Shown piece after piece: positions 1 to 11,320 of a stretch of 64,000 nt of DNA. Both the position numbers and the translations under genes were made by a program. Each line of letters opens with the position of its first letter. Positions within the stretch are counted from its first letter, which is position 1. The notes beneath the pieces are model-generated. The model worked only from the letters and a program-made list of their open reading frames with translations, had not been told where the DNA came from and ran no database searches. Origin of the DNA: Cyprinodon diabolis (taxonomy: Eukaryota > Chordata > Actinopteri > Cyprinodontiformes > Cyprinodontidae); the NCBI GenBank assembly GCA_030533445.1, contig CM060064.1, positions 2,397,416 through 2,461,415 of the forward strand, given 5' to 3'.

Positions 1-689
1 CTGCCATTCGGATAATAAGAATGAGCATTAAATATGAATAAATCAGGCCAGCAATGTAAATTAATAAGAAATTAGCTGTAGCTAATAGCTCGTATGGATT
101 TGGTCAACAAAATTCAGAAATGATAAATAAACAGTAAACGTTCAGGCTGATTTGAGCTGATTTGACCTCAAGAGACTTTAGAAAGTTTTTAAAAAAGAAA
201 AAAAATCTTCCATGGAGCTAGCTTTCAGGCTATTAAAAAAAAAACCCAACAGAAAATGAGTCCCAGGGTGGGCTATCATTAGGTGACATGAGAAGAGGCC
301 AAATGGGTTCCATGTTGGGCTCACAGATGTAAGAGTTTCCACATAAGCCTCACCAGGAGGCTTTGTCAGTTCACTGCCAAGATCTGTGTGGAGTTAAAAG
401 GGCGGGGCTTTTACAGGGCGCTAGAGACAGCAGAGCGCCGGACAGGAAATCAGACCAAAATCAATAGAAATCTAATGAAGCAATCTATCAGAAATATCAT
501 CTTTGAAATAAATAAATAAATCTGATTTTAGAAAAAATCCATAGAAATCAAAATTATTCTCCCACTGGAAAATCAAAGGAGAGCAGATATTTTTATTAAA
601 GCAGTGAAACCTCCTGACAGCTGCTGATCAGTCTATTTATCTTTGGTGATTAACTTTACATCCTTAAGGATGGAAGGCCTCCTTACCAT
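1..689. other. intron/flank, nothing recognised
   Basis: AT-rich sequence without a credible coding stretch. A short A-run sits near 234-246. It should belong to the intron after exon w, if the gene continues to the left. Confidence 0.5.
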
Positions 690-1300
690 CACCCTAAAGC
701 CGGGCATACACTGGGCCATATTTTCAATCGTTGCACCGACAGCAGCTCTACAGCTCATGTTTGTTCTCACGCTGTGCGACCCGACGCTCTGATGCGATCT
801 ACCTGCTCACACTGTGAGTCTAAAAACCAGGTGGGACTCAGCTCCGCAGTGAGATGGCGCTACTCGGACTCATCTATCCAGAAGCCAAACGAGTAGAAGA
901 GGAACATGAAGCTCACTAGAGTGAAACGCGCTGCCTTGGACATTTGGGCAATTTAGTGCTGAAAGCCCTAAAAAGAAAAGGAGACGACGTATTTGGACAA
1001 AGACATGGCTGAGCTAACGTGGCTACTACGGTCTGTCAGTTTGACAGAAAGAACTCCATTTCACTCATTGCCCCCCCGCCATGCTTCTGGGTTTACATCT
1101 GAGAGGAAGAAGAAGAATCAATTTACCCACGACTACCTTACGACGGTCGACTGAATTTCAAACATGTCTGATTTTCTCCTGACCTTACGATTCCTGATGG
1201 GGAGGTGGTGGTTAGAGGCTGATCGCCCCTGGTTACCCCCTGTTCACTACACCACGCACCATCAGGCTGAAATTTGACCTGATGGAAAAATTCTCACATG
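690..1300 (+). mobile_element. Harbinger-like DNA transposon relic
   Basis: Around 970-1060 the plus strand reads KRRRRIWTKTWLS, a stop, RGYYGLS, a stop, KEL. This resembles the arginine-rich RRRRxWxxxWL segment near the N-terminus of PIF/Harbinger transposases, with two stops. The left side (GGGCATACACTG at about 702) looks like a teleost Harbinger-type terminus. The segment 1130-1245 is repeated at 11945-12052. Non-autonomous and decayed. No matching right terminus was seen. Confidence 0.5.
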
Positions 1301-1490
1301 ACTGGAGAATTGACCCAAAAAGTGCAAAAAATCGTACATTGTATGCCCTGCTTAATCTATAGACCATTAGTGACTACTCTGTCTGTACCGTTTCTATGGT
1401 TCAGGTTGTCTGAAATAAAGCTTAAATCTTCCAGAGCTTTGGATATCTCTCAGAAAACGATAAACACTGAATGTTATGAAGCTCATCTTA

Positions 1491-2742
1491 TACACTATAT
1501 TGCCAAAAGTATTTGCTCACCCATCCAAATTATTGGAATCAGGTGTTCCAATCACTTCCATGGCCACAGGTGTATAAATTCAAGCACCTAGGCATGCAGA
1601 CTGTTTTTACAAACATTTGTGAAAGAATGGGTCGCTCTCAGGAGCTCAGTGAATTCCAGCGTGGAACTGTGATAGGATGCCACCTGTGCAACAAATCCAG
1701 TCGTGAAATTTCCTCGCTCCTAAATATTCCACAGTCAACTGTCAGCTGTATTATAAGAAAATGGAAGTGTTTGGGAACGACAGCAACTCAGCCACGAAGT
1801 GGTAGGCCACGTAAACTGACGGAGCGGGGTCAGCGGATGCTGAAGCGCATAGTGCGAAGAGGTCGCCAACTTTCTGCAGAGTCAATCACTACAGACCTCC
1901 AAACTTCATGTGGCCTTCAGATTAGCTCAAGAACAGTGCGCAGAGAGCTTCATGGAATGGGTTTCCATGGTCGAGCAGCTGCATCCAAGCCATACATAAC
2001 CAAGTGCAATGCAAAGCGTCGGATGCGGTGGTGTAAAGCACGCCGCCACTGGACTCTAGAGCAGTGGAGACGCGTTCTCTGGAGTGACGAATCGCGCTTC
2101 TCCATCTGGCAATCTGATGGACGGGTCTGGGTTTGGCGGTTGCCAGGAGAACGGTACTTGTCTGACTGCATTGTGCCAAGTGTAAAGTTTGGTGGAGGGG
2201 GGATTATGGTGTGGGGTTGTTTTTCAGGAGCTGGGCTTGGCCCCTTAGTTCCAGTGAAAGGAACTCTGAATGCTTCAGCATACCAAGACATTTTGGACAA
2301 TTCCATGCTCCCAACTTTGTGGGAACAGTTTGGAGCTGGCCCCTTCCTCTTCCAACATGACTGTGCACCAGTGCACAAAGCAAGGTCCATAAAGACATGG
2401 ATGACAGAGTCTGGTGTGGATGAACTTGACTGGCCTGCACAGAGTCCTGACCTCAACCCGATAGAACACCTTTGGGATGAATTAGAGCGGAGACTGAGAG
2501 CCAGGCCTTCTCGTCCAACATCAGTGTGCGACCTCACAAATGCGCTTCTGGAAGAATGGTCAAAAATTCCCATAAACACACTCCTAAACCTTGTGGACAG
2601 CCTTCCCAGAAGAGTTGAAGCTGTTCTAGCTGCAAAGGGTGGACCGACGTCATATTGAACCCTATGGATTAGGAACGGGATGTCACTTAAGCTCATATGT
2701 GAGTCAAGGCAGGTGAGCAAATACTTTTGGCAATATAGTGTA
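1491..2742 (+). mobile_element. Tc1-type transposon, complete with TIRs and TA target duplication
   Basis: A 1,248-bp element (1493-2740) is flanked by TA at 1491-1492 and 2741-2742. The outer 29 bases of the left end (CACTATATTGCCAAAAGTAT, continuing to 1521) match the reverse complement of the right end exactly. The transposase is intact (see CDS). Intact ORF and perfect TIRs suggest recent insertion. It lies in an ascc3 intron, in the opposite orientation to the gene. Confidence 0.93.
1627..2658 (+). CDS. Tc1 (DD34E) transposase, intact
   Basis: 343 aa from the ATG of [10 protein letters not shown], the usual size for Tc1 transposases of about 340 aa; the open frame extends upstream, but this start fits the family best. 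Residues 10-48 form the first paired-like HTH ([17 protein letters not shown]). A GRPRK AT-hook-like link follows at 59-63, then a second HTH to about 115. The catalytic triad is visible: D154 in LWSDESRF, D245 in QHDCAPVH and E280 in [11 protein letters not shown], spaced 34 residues, i.e. DD34E. The glycine-rich box GGGGIMVWG is at 189-197. It cuts and pastes the element at TA dinucleotides. No frameshift or stop is seen. Whether it is expressed cannot be told. Confidence 0.92.
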   Translation: MGRSQELSEFQRGTVIGCHLCNKSSREISSLLNIPQSTVSCIIRKWKCLGTTATQPRSGRPRKLTERGQRMLKRIVRRGRQLSAESITTDLQTSCGLQISSRTVRRELHGMGFHGRAAASKPYITKCNAKRRMRWCKARRHWTLEQWRRVLWSDESRFSIWQSDGRVWVWRLPGERYLSDCIVPSVKFGGGGIMVWGCFSGAGLGPLVPVKGTLNASAYQDILDNSMLPTLWEQFGAGPFLFQHDCAPVHKARSIKTWMTESGVDELDWPAQSPDLNPIEHLWDELERRLRARPSRPTSVCDLTNALLEEWSKIPINTLLNLVDSLPRRVEAVLAAKGGPTSY

Positions 2743-3646
2743 CCTTTGGTCAGATCAGGGTTGTTCCTAAAGATGTCCATCTTACGATCGACAGTTTACC
2801 AGATGGTAACCTTTAATCCTGTCACTTTAACCAAACAAAGACATAAAAACTGACAATGAATACAAAAAGCTGAGGATAATTCGGCTGTTTATGGCACATC
2901 AACTGAAGCTGCTTTGGACCAACTGTTAAACAAGTGAAAGCAGGTTCTTGGAGCCATAGACACAGGCGGCTGGCAGCAGCTGACCGGCTTCAGTGATAAA
3001 AACTTTATCTTCCATGTTAACAGCGAACACCTCTGAGGACGGAACGTGTTTATCACCACCCAGATTTCCCAGCGCCCGTCTGATGAAAACGTAGCCATTA
3101 GCATTATTGCCACCAGGCTCCTGATGGAGCAGGGCATCAGCGGTTAATGATTCCCCTGGGGCTGCAGCGCTGTGCTCTCTGTGCAGGGGCCATTAAAGCT
3201 GAAAGCATGGGTGATTTATTGCCTTAGGAGGGAGAAGATGGGGAGTTTCCTCATATAGAGGACTAATTTAAAGAGTAAATGTTTCATTCTTAAAGGAGGA
3301 CTTTGTTTTAGACGTGTTTTTAATTTCCAATAATGTCATTCAATAGATTGCTGTGAAAACTGGCCCCTCTAACAGGAACTAAATTGTCTAAGTTTGTTTA
3401 AATCAAGAAAGATTCTGGGACTGATCTTTAAAATGTTTGTTTATAAAAGCGTCTACACTGGATAGCTGTGCAAAGCTGATCTACTAACCAGCTGCAAGTG
3501 TCTAAATTAAGCAGAACAACAGGAGCAAACCTGTTTATATGCAGAACATGCTGATGCTTAAAACATCATTCATTACCACCTGAAATGGAAACAGATTAGG
3601 AGAGAAGTTTCTGCATCTTCCTGGCAGAGAAGCTAAGAACAAACAT
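2743..3646. other. intron segment with a possible pseudo-exon
   Basis: Mostly unique-looking sequence. The only structured part is about 2898-3150 (see the pseudogene entry). The remainder shows nothing I recognise. Confidence 0.4.
2898..3150 (+). pseudogene. possible decayed aminoglycoside-phosphotransferase-like kinase fragment
   Basis: In one frame the plus strand reads STEAALDQLLNK, stop, QVLGAIDTGGWQQL, TGFSDKNFIFHV, NSEHL, stop, then NVFITTQISQRPSDENVAIS and IIATRLLMEQGISG, then a stop. The order (helix, S-D-x-NF strand, V-x-I strand, D-x-N...I...LL..GI helix) resembles the N-lobe of APH-fold kinases such as hydroxylysine kinase (SYDDQNF...VLKI...IIMFL...GFP). Two internal stops make it non-functional. 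This is a weak, memory-based resemblance. Confidence 0.25.
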
Positions 3647-6330
3647 GAGGATGATGGATGGATGGATAAAGGATGAATGGATGGATGAATGGATAAAAGA
3701 TGGATGCATGGATTGATGAAGGATGGATGAATGGATAAAAGATGGATGCATGGATTGATGAAGGATGGATGAATGGATAAAGGATGGATGCATGGATGGA
3801 TGGATAAAGGATGGATGCATGGATGGATGGATAAAGGATGAATGGATGGATGAAGGATGGATGAATGGATAAAGGATGGATGCATGGATGGATGGATAAA
3901 GGATGGATGCATGGATGGATGGATGGATGCATGGATGGATGGATAAAGGATGGATGAAGGATGGATGGATGGATGCATGGATGGATGGATAAAGGATGGA
4001 TGAAGGATGGATGGATGGATGGATGGATAAAGGATGGATGAAGGATGGATGGATGGATGGATAAAGGATGGATGATGGATGGATGGATGGATGAATGGAT
4101 GAAGGATGGATGCTGATGGATGGATGGATGCTGATGGATGGATGAAGGATGGATGGATGGATGAATAATGGACGCTGATGGATGGATAATGGATGGATGA
4201 AGGATGGATGAAGGATGGATGGATGGATGAAGGATGGATGCTGATGGATGGATGAAGGATGGATGCTAACTGATGGTGGATGGATGGATGAAGGATGGAT
4301 GGATGGATGGATGAAGGATGGATGCTAACTGATGGTGGATGGATGGATGAAGGATGGATGGATGGATGGATGCTAACTGATGGTGGATGGATGGATGAAG
4401 GATGGATGAAGGATGGATGAAGGATGGATGCTAACTGATGGTGGATGGATGGATGAAGGATGGATGGATGGATGGATGAAGGATGGATGCTAACTGATGG
4501 TGGATGGATGGATGAAGGATGGATGGATGGATGGATGCTAACTGATGGTGGATGGATGGATGAAGGATGGATGAAGGATGGATGGATGGATGGATGAAGG
4601 ATGGATGGATGGATGGATGAAGGATGGATGCTGATGGATAGATGAAGGATGGATGCTAACTGATGGTGGATGGATGGATGAAGGATGGATGGATGGATGG
4701 ATGAAGGATGGATGCTAACTGATGGTGGATGGATGGATGAAGGATGGATGAAGGATGGATGGATGGATGGATGAAGGATGGATGAAGGATGGATGCTAAC
4801 TGATGGTGGATGGATGGATGAAGGATGGATGAAGGATGGATGGATGGATGGATGAAGGATGGATGCTGATGGATGGATGAAGGATGGATGCTAACTGATG
4901 GTGGATGGATGGATGAAGGATGGATGGATGGATGGATGAAGGATGGATGAAGGATGGATGGATGGATGAAGGATGGATGAAGGATGGATGGATGGATGAA
5001 GGATGGATGAAGGATGGATGAAGGATGGATGGATGGATGAAGGATGGATGGATGGATGAAGGATGGATGAAGGATGGATGGATGGATGGATGGATGAAGG
5101 ATGGATGCTGATGGATGGATGAAGGATGGATGCTAACTGATGGTGGATGGATGGATGAAGGATGGATGAAGGATGGATGAAGGATGGATGGATGGATGAA
5201 GGATGGATGAAGGATGGATGGATGGATGAAGGATGGATGAAGGATGGATGAAGGATGGATGGATGGATGAAGGATGGATGGATGGATGAAGGATGGATGA
5301 AGGATGGATGGATGGATGGATGGATGAAGGATGGATGCTAACTGATGGTGGATGGGTGGATGAAGGATGGATGGATGGATGGATGAAGGATGGATGCTAA
5401 CTGATGGTGGATGGATGGATGAAGGATGGATGAAGGATGGATGAAGGATGGATGGATGGATGAAGGATGGATGAAGGATGGATGGATGGATGGATGAAGG
5501 ATGGATGCTAACTGATGGTGGATGGATTGATGAAGGATGGATGAAGGATGGATGGATGGATGAAGGATGGATGAAGGATGGATGGATGGATGAAGGATGG
5601 ATGAAGGATGGATGGATGGATGGATGAAGGATGGATGCTAACTGATGGTGGATGGATGGATGAAGGATGGATGAAGGATGGATGAAGGATGGAGGGATGG
5701 ATGGATGAAGGATGGATGGATGGATGAAGGATGGATGAAGGATGGATGGATGGATGGATGAAGGATGGATGCTAACTGATGGTGGATGGATGGATGAAGG
5801 ATGGATGAAGGATGGATGGATGGATGAAGGATGGATGGATGGATGAAGGCTAACTGATGGTGGATGGATGGATGAAGGATGGATGGATGGATGAAGGATG
5901 GATGCTAACTGATGGTGGATGGGTGGATGAAGGATGGATGGATGGATGGATGAAGGATGGATGCTAACTGATGGTGGATGGATGGATGAAGGATGGATGA
6001 AGGATGGATGGATGGATGAAGGATGGATGAAGGATGGATGGATGGATGAAGGATGGATGAAGGATGGATGCTAACTGATGGTGGATGGATGGATGAAGGA
6101 TGGATGAAGGATGGATGAAGGATGGATGGATGGATGAAGGATGGATGAAGGATGGATGGATGGATGGATGAAGGATGGATGCTAACTGATGGTGGATGGA
6201 TGGATGAAGGATGGATGAAGGATGGATGAAGGATGGATGGATGGATGGATGGATGAAGGATGGATGAAGGATGGATGAAGGATGGATGAAGGATGGATGG
6301 ATGGATGGATGCTAACTGATGGTGGATGGA
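3647..6330. repeat. 2.7-kb GGAT satellite with higher-order units
   Basis: Tandem GGAT/GGATGAA arrays. From about 4266 on, a higher-order block recurs: GATGCTAACTGATGGT followed by runs of GGATGGATGAA of varying length. The left part uses a different block with GGATAAAGGATG and GATGCATGG. The array gives long spurious ORFs (His-Pro-Ser-Ile type) on the minus strand. It ends cleanly before aatggtggtcagtcc. Confidence 0.97.
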
Positions 6331-7257
6331 AATGGTGGTCAGTCCAGGAGAAGCTCTGCTCAGCTGGAAGCTGCTGAGCTGCAGCCTGGATCACTGGGAT
6401 GTTTTCTGCCTCCCAGTTCAGCCTCCATAACCTTCAGCTTCTCCAGAATATAAACGCTTAATCCGGTTTGATCCTCTTTATGCTGCCTTCCTTTGTTTTA
6501 GAATTGATTTTAAATTTGAACTGTTTGTTTTTAGATGTCTCACCAATGTCTTCCTGTTTTCCTTTGGATAAGCAAAGGAAAACAGGAAGACTGAAGATCG
6601 CTGCTATAAATAAAAACATGAAAAGAAATAAATGAGACGAGTGAAAGACTAAGACAGAAATATATCAATACCAGACTGACTGATAATAAGTATTCAATGA
6701 TTCTTCTATGAGTCATTCTTCTGATTCTATTAATGTTTCGATATTATAATTGTGGAAGTTCAAACTTCATTTTCATTGCTCTATGAGGCCCAGATGTATC
6801 GTAGCCATGACTTCATTCTCTGCGCTCAAAGTTGTTTTTTAATGTAGATTCTGCCGTGTTTGGACCCGCTTCTGAGCAACTCGCCAGTGATTGGATACTT
6901 TTCAGGGAATCCCGCCTCTTGAGGCTGCACTCTTCTTCTTACTAGCACCTTAATTTTCCTGTACTTTTTATCGCACAATTTGCAATCCTCGTCTGGAAGA
7001 TTCCATGCTAAAGTTGAAACTGAGTCTGTAACACACCATGGGCACAGACTACAGCACAGGCATTGGCCTAGGTTTTAAGGCAAACATGAATTTAAATAAA
7101 GCCGGAGCAAACTGGAGCAGAGGTCCGACCTTTGAATAGAAAGCCGCTCTGCGCTCCACCATATTTCTTCCTCTCCGCTCCGCTCCCATGCTCTAGTCTG
7201 GGCAGTGGACATGTTGGCCACGTGTGTTAGTGGCCTCAGTGAGCAGCCGCCACTAAC
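6331..7257. other. intron between the satellite and exon w
   Basis: No coding signal. The only structure is a perfect 18-bp hairpin at 6549-6590, listed separately. Confidence 0.5.
6549..6590. repeat. perfect 18-bp inverted repeat, 6-nt loop
   Basis: Arm TCTTCCTGTTTTCCTTTG, loop GATAAG, then the exact reverse complement. It stands alone, with no transposon ends visible around it. Confidence 0.85.
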
Positions 7258-7383
7258 CTGGGGTTCATCACCAGCCGTCTGAAGAAGTAGGTCCATGTGA
7301 TGTAATCCATGGCATCCTGCTTGGAGGAGATGGTTCCAGCAGCGATTTCAGCATTCAGATGGTCTGACAGCACGCTGAGGAGG
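7258..7383 (-). CDS. ascc3: ascc3 exon w: winged helix of cassette 2
   Basis: 126 bp, phase 2 in and 2 out, acceptor cctcag after a pyrimidine tract, donor CCAG|gttagt. It encodes [20 protein letters not shown], then [20 protein letters not shown] and P. This is the last exon inside the window. I looked for the next one (expected near a NLGD motif) in 1-7257 and did not find it. Confidence 0.94.
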
Positions 7384-7939
7384 CTGAGGAGAAAAAAAAT
7401 TAGACCTATAAATATACAGTCATATGTTTATATTGCTATGTTTTATGTATTTATTACCGTCTTCAAGGCTGCACTTTAAAAAATGAAATTGTCTAGAGCT
7501 GTTTTAAATGAAATTTGAAAAAAAATCTAAGTCTAAGAACAGATAATGAGAGTTAGGAGCTCCGTTACCAGAGGTCTCCTTTATCAGAGTGTGTGTGGAT
7601 TCCCCCTTTAGCAGAGCATCAGGCGTCTGATGGTTTAACACCAGAGTCTATAACAAAAGAGTGACTGTGGATCTATTCTGAACAGGAACACAGCTTTCTG
7701 TTTGTTACTCAGAGATCAAGATATGAAAGTCACAAACCAGCTGTGCTGTTTGACCAAAAGTCCAAATCCTGTTGGGTTTTTCCCTCTTCACGAGCACATC
7801 CATGTCTGACACCATGGATCTCATTTTAATCCCATGAAAGACGAGTCAGAGATAATATTACAATAATTTCTAACATGTCACAACCATTTAAAAGACCAAA
7901 ACTAAGTTTGAAAAATTTTTTTTTGGGGGGCGGGGGGTG
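7384..7939. other. intron with a short dispersed repeat
   Basis: The stretch 7450-7535 (GGCTGCACTTT..., ...AATCTAAGTCTAAG) resembles 62440-62535, so it is a dispersed repeat tail. Nothing else is recognised. Confidence 0.4.
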
Positions 7940-8725
7940 GGGGGAAGTCATATTTGAATGTCAAATCATTCTGGCCTAAACATGTATCGTGAAAAATCAG
8001 TACTCTTTATCAACACATATTTTCCCAAAGTTCCAAAAAAATCCTGACTTAAAATCTGTGTTTTTTTCCGTTATCTTCTGCAGGCCAGTTAGTTCTACGT
8101 CAGCCTGAAAACCTAAATTCAGCCAATTATATATCTACGGTCATCTGTCAATCAAATGTTTTCAGTTATAGCATCTTGATTCATATGTCGCAGCTAATAA
8201 ACGCAACGGTTGAAATCAGAATCCTTTCCTTTCCCATTGAGTTGCGTCCCAGTGTTCACGGGGATGGACGTCTGTGTCTTCAGCAGGCGTAGAGCTAACA
8301 GAACTGGCAGCGTTGCGAGGCAAGGGCTCAAACACGTACGGTTGGAAGCCTTCTACACCAAACCAAGCTTCTGCCGCCCTGGCGTCCTCTTCCACAACAT
8401 CTTCGTCCCCGCTTTCCTCCTCTAAATAAAAAATGGATGACGGAGGAGACTCATCCACGACCTCCGACACTAAACTCTCCTCCTCTTGCATGTTTCCTCT
8501 GTCCATAGCGTTCCTTGACAGCGTCGTTTCTAAGTCACCAATTTAGTGCTACTTGGTCCCAATGGAATTTCCCATTGGGAACCTGCTAGCACTAAGATGC
8601 TAACTGGTTAGCAAGATGCTTCAGAAACACCGGCCACAACCTCATGTAAACTCATGTAAAGTCGGGCACCACTCCGGAGAATTTGGAAATGCAACGGTTG
8701 GAACAGCCGCTTGCCTACGACTTAA
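7940..8725 (-). mobile_element. TTAA-type element with acidic ORF, copy 1
   Basis: The right terminus is GCTTGCCTACGACTTAA (TTAA at 8722-8725), a one-mismatch, one-deletion version of the family end CTTCCCTACGACTTTAA. The left terminus is damaged where a G-rich run (7925-7944) replaces it. It carries the 96-codon ORF on the minus strand. Compare copies at 20731, 43741 and 61696. Confidence 0.8.
8216..8506 (-). CDS. acidic 96-aa ORF of TTAA element (copy 1)
   Basis: It begins MDRGNMQEEESLVSEVVDES, has an acidic block LEEESGDEDVVEEDARAAE, and then FGVEGFQPYVFEPLPRN; it ends HWDATQWERKGF and a stop. Copies 3 and 4 have the same length and stop with only a few substitutions. The FQPYxFEP motif recalls the N-terminus of fish P2X7-like, transposon-associated proteins; the acidic composition also recalls piggyBac transposase N-termini. 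It has no catalytic motif. It could be a remnant first exon rather than a full protein. Confidence 0.45.
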   Translation of the reverse strand: MDRGNMQEEESLVSEVVDESPPSSIFYLEEESGDEDVVEEDARAAEAWFGVEGFQPYVFEPLPRNAASSVSSTPAEDTDVHPREHWDATQWERKGF

Positions 8726-8943
8726 ATATTCTTAGCATTCTGATGGCATTGTAGAGCTTTATGGGGCACCCAGGGAACTTAGGCAACTGCCTAGTATTGC
8801 CTAATAGTAAATCCCCCCTAAGGTGGAGAACCTGGGCTTCTGAACCCGTTATATTGCAAAACATGACATTTTTTGAAACGAGCAGAGCTACATGGATTTA
8901 TCTAGACGACGTCATTAAACAGCGAACTGATGCATCTAGTTCT

Positions 8944-9479
8944 CAGAGGTGTTAAGTAACCAAGTAGAAATACTTCATTTCTGTATTTAAGTAGATTTTT
9001 TATAGACATTGATAAAGACATGATGCAGCAGCTGCGAATAAACAGGGAAGATCCACAGAATGTGTCCTGTTGGAGCACAGTTTGTTTACAGAAACACACT
9101 GATGGAGACGGGGGGGGGGGGTTGGGGGGGGGTATGCGAGACGCTGCAGATGATGGATCAGATTCTCAGACGCAGACATTCCCCCTTTATTAGATTTAAA
9201 TTTACACGTTGGTTATGTTTCAGGTTCTATTTCCAGCTTTTATGCTGTGATGAATACCAGAGCTCTGAAAGGATTCAGCTGCTTCAAACTCCCGTCAGGA
9301 TTTGATCCTCTACCAACACAGAGACCAGAAGAGGAAAATTCACCCACTTTCTGTGCAGACATCTTCTTTTTAACAATAGATGTTTAAAAGTTACTTATCA
9401 TTTAGAAAATACTTGATTTGGTTTTATACTTAAGTACTGTTTATTTTAATAAAGAATGTGAGAACTTTTGCCTCCTCTG
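8944..9479. mobile_element. hAT-like (Tol2-type) non-autonomous element
   Basis: The left end CAGAGGTGTTAAGTAACC and the right end (reverse complement CAGAGGAGGCAAAAGTTCTC) both start CAGAGG, followed by a T/A-rich AAGTAC subterminal region as in Tol2-type hATs. No clean 8-bp target duplication is visible. Internal sequence is non-coding and includes a G-run with one T near 9110-9131. Confidence 0.6.
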
Positions 9480-9725
9480 ATGGTCTTTCATCAGAATGAG
9501 GATGGTTCACAGAAACCTGGCTGTGGCAGGAGGCCCCAGGACCCTGATTTAGTCCATTAAAAACAACAACTTTGTTTTGGGATTAATGAGGTTCTTTTTT
9601 CTTTAAGACCTTAAATAAAGTGGAAGTAGAGAGGAATATGATGAATAGGATGGAAGGCAGAGGACCGATTAATAAACACAGGATATCAATGCTCCTGCCT
9701 GAACTGTTGCTAATAAATGTGTTAC

Positions 9726-9858
9726 CTGGACTCTACAGGGAACGGTTCATAGAGAAACTTCTTGTAGAAATCCTTCTTGATGTCATGGACCAGGATAACT
9801 GCTTTGCCCTGGTCATCAAACTGAGGACGTCCAGCTCGCCCCATCATCTGCAGCACAT
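9726..9858 (-). CDS. ascc3: ascc3 exon v: motif VI, cassette 2
   Basis: 133 bp, phase 1 in and 2 out, acceptor cctccag, donor CCAG|gtaaca. It encodes [20 protein letters not shown], then [20 protein letters not shown] and [16 protein letters not shown] is motif VI with its arginine finger. It was found on the strand opposite to a longer spurious ORF. Confidence 0.95.
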
Positions 9859-9985
9859 CTGGAGGCACAAAGAGCACAGCTGGTCACCGCAGGCTGCTTC
9901 TGTCAGAGCTCTGGACAGGCTCGGACAAATCCACAAACTCCAAAAGCATCAGGGAATATCTCTGACGTTTAAAGGAGCAAATCTA

Positions 9986-11160
9986 CACCAAATGGCCACT
10001 TTATTAGGAACACCTTGGCAAAGGTGTGATAACTTCTCCCTGTTGCAACAGCCTGAACGCCTCACAGCAAACTTTCTGATGGGAATTCTTTGGTATGATG
10101 GCATCAGAGGTGCTGCTGAGTTTTGAGCAACAGAACCAGGATTAAATCTCTTGTTTCTATGTTGGACCAAGACTTTATCACCACTGGACTTCAATTCAAT
10201 TCAGTTTATTTCTATAGCGCCAATTCACATCATGTCATCTCAGGTCACTTTCCAGTTCACCAGATCATCCAGTCAGATTGATTCAAAGTTTTCTATCTAA
10301 GGAAAACCAGCTGATTGCATCGACTCATTGACTCTTCAGCAATCCCTCACACTAATCATGCTTGTAGCGACAGTGGAGAGAAAAAACTCCCTTTGAACAG
10401 GAAGAAACCTCCAGCAGAACCAGGCTCAGTGTGAGCGGCCATCTGCTGAGGCCCACTGGGGTTCAAGGAGACAGAAGCAGACGTAGAAAAAGAAGCATAG
10501 ATACAAAAGGCAACTGTCAACCAGCTCCACAGGCGGCCCCGTCCAGGAAACACACAGCCAGGCAGACGAGCTCCGAGCCAGCTCCCATGTCAGAGGATGA
10601 AGAGAGCACATCCAGTTAGTCACAGTCAGAGAAACAGGACTACACTGGAAAACAGGCCAAGCTCCAACATCTAGAAACAAAGGTGTATAGACATTGAACT
10701 AACAGATTCTGCAGAGAGGGAGAAAAGTGATAGAATGAAGCAGAATGATGAAATGTCCTCCAGCAGTCTAAGCCTATAGCAGCATAACTATAGAGATAGC
10801 TCAGGATAACCTGAGCCACTCTAACTAGAAGCTTTATCAAAAAGGAAAGTTTTAAGCCTAGCCTTGAGGGGCTTAAAACTTTCCTTGACCATCAATTGAA
10901 CTCCAGTTCAGTGACCTCATCATCCTGCTCACCAAACCAGGTTAAATTAGTGGTGGCATTCATCTGGGGATGGGTACGCTGTGCTCATTAAGGGATGGAG
11001 CTGGGCTGTTGAGTCATTTTAATGGACCTGTGTGGATTTAGTTGATGTTTTGTGACAGGAGCGGCACCGTTATACCGAAAGGTCAACTATTCTGCTGTGT
11101 GCCCACGGCTGCTGGCCTGTTAACGATCAGCTGTACCTAATAAAGTGTCAATTGACGGAA
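9986..11160. mobile_element. MITE with CCACTTTATTAGG ends, split by an L2 insertion
   Basis: The left end CCACTTTATTAGGAACACC at about 9999-10017 and the right end CCTAATAAAGTG near 11136-11147 are inverted copies. This is a common teleost MITE. The middle is interrupted by the L2 fragment at 10194-10880, so the MITE is older than that L2. Confidence 0.65.
10194..10880 (-). mobile_element. L2-type LINE 3' end
   Basis: The reverse complement carries the C-terminal end of the L2 ORF (KTFLFDKASS type), the conserved GACTGCTGGAGGACAT region, and the 3' tail CTATAGAAATAAACTGAATT. It matches the copies at 25453, 30766, 34695 and 40395. 5'-truncated. Confidence 0.85.
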
Positions 11161-11199
11161 TCTGGACTGACCAGATGAGGAAAAAGGAAGCCTGTGTAC

Positions 11200-11320
11200 C
11201 TGTGATGGGGTAGTCCACGTAGCGTCTGGATTTCCCGTCGTAGTATTCGGTCCCCTTGACGACCACCAGGTGAGCGGGAAAGTTTACTCCCCATGCCAGA
11301 GTACTGGTGGCAATCAGAAC
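11200..11320 (-). CDS. ascc3: ascc3 exon u: motif V, cassette 2
   Basis: 121 bp, phase 0 in and 1 out, acceptor gaacag, donor ACAG|gtacac. It encodes [20 protein letters not shown] followed by [33 protein letters not shown] is motif V. The acceptor's pyrimidine tract is weak: the bases before it are ccttcctatcaaaacatgaa. Confidence 0.95.

Noticed and set aside
1950..2780. 276-aa minus-strand ORF
   Set aside because: It is the antisense shadow of the intact Tc1 transposase.
3535..3978. His-Pro-Ser-Ile ORFs
   Set aside because: Translations of the GGAT satellite in antisense.
9620..10126. 168-aa plus-strand ORF
   Set aside because: It overlaps ascc3 exon v in antisense; the minus-strand reading has motif VI of a helicase, the plus reading has nothing.
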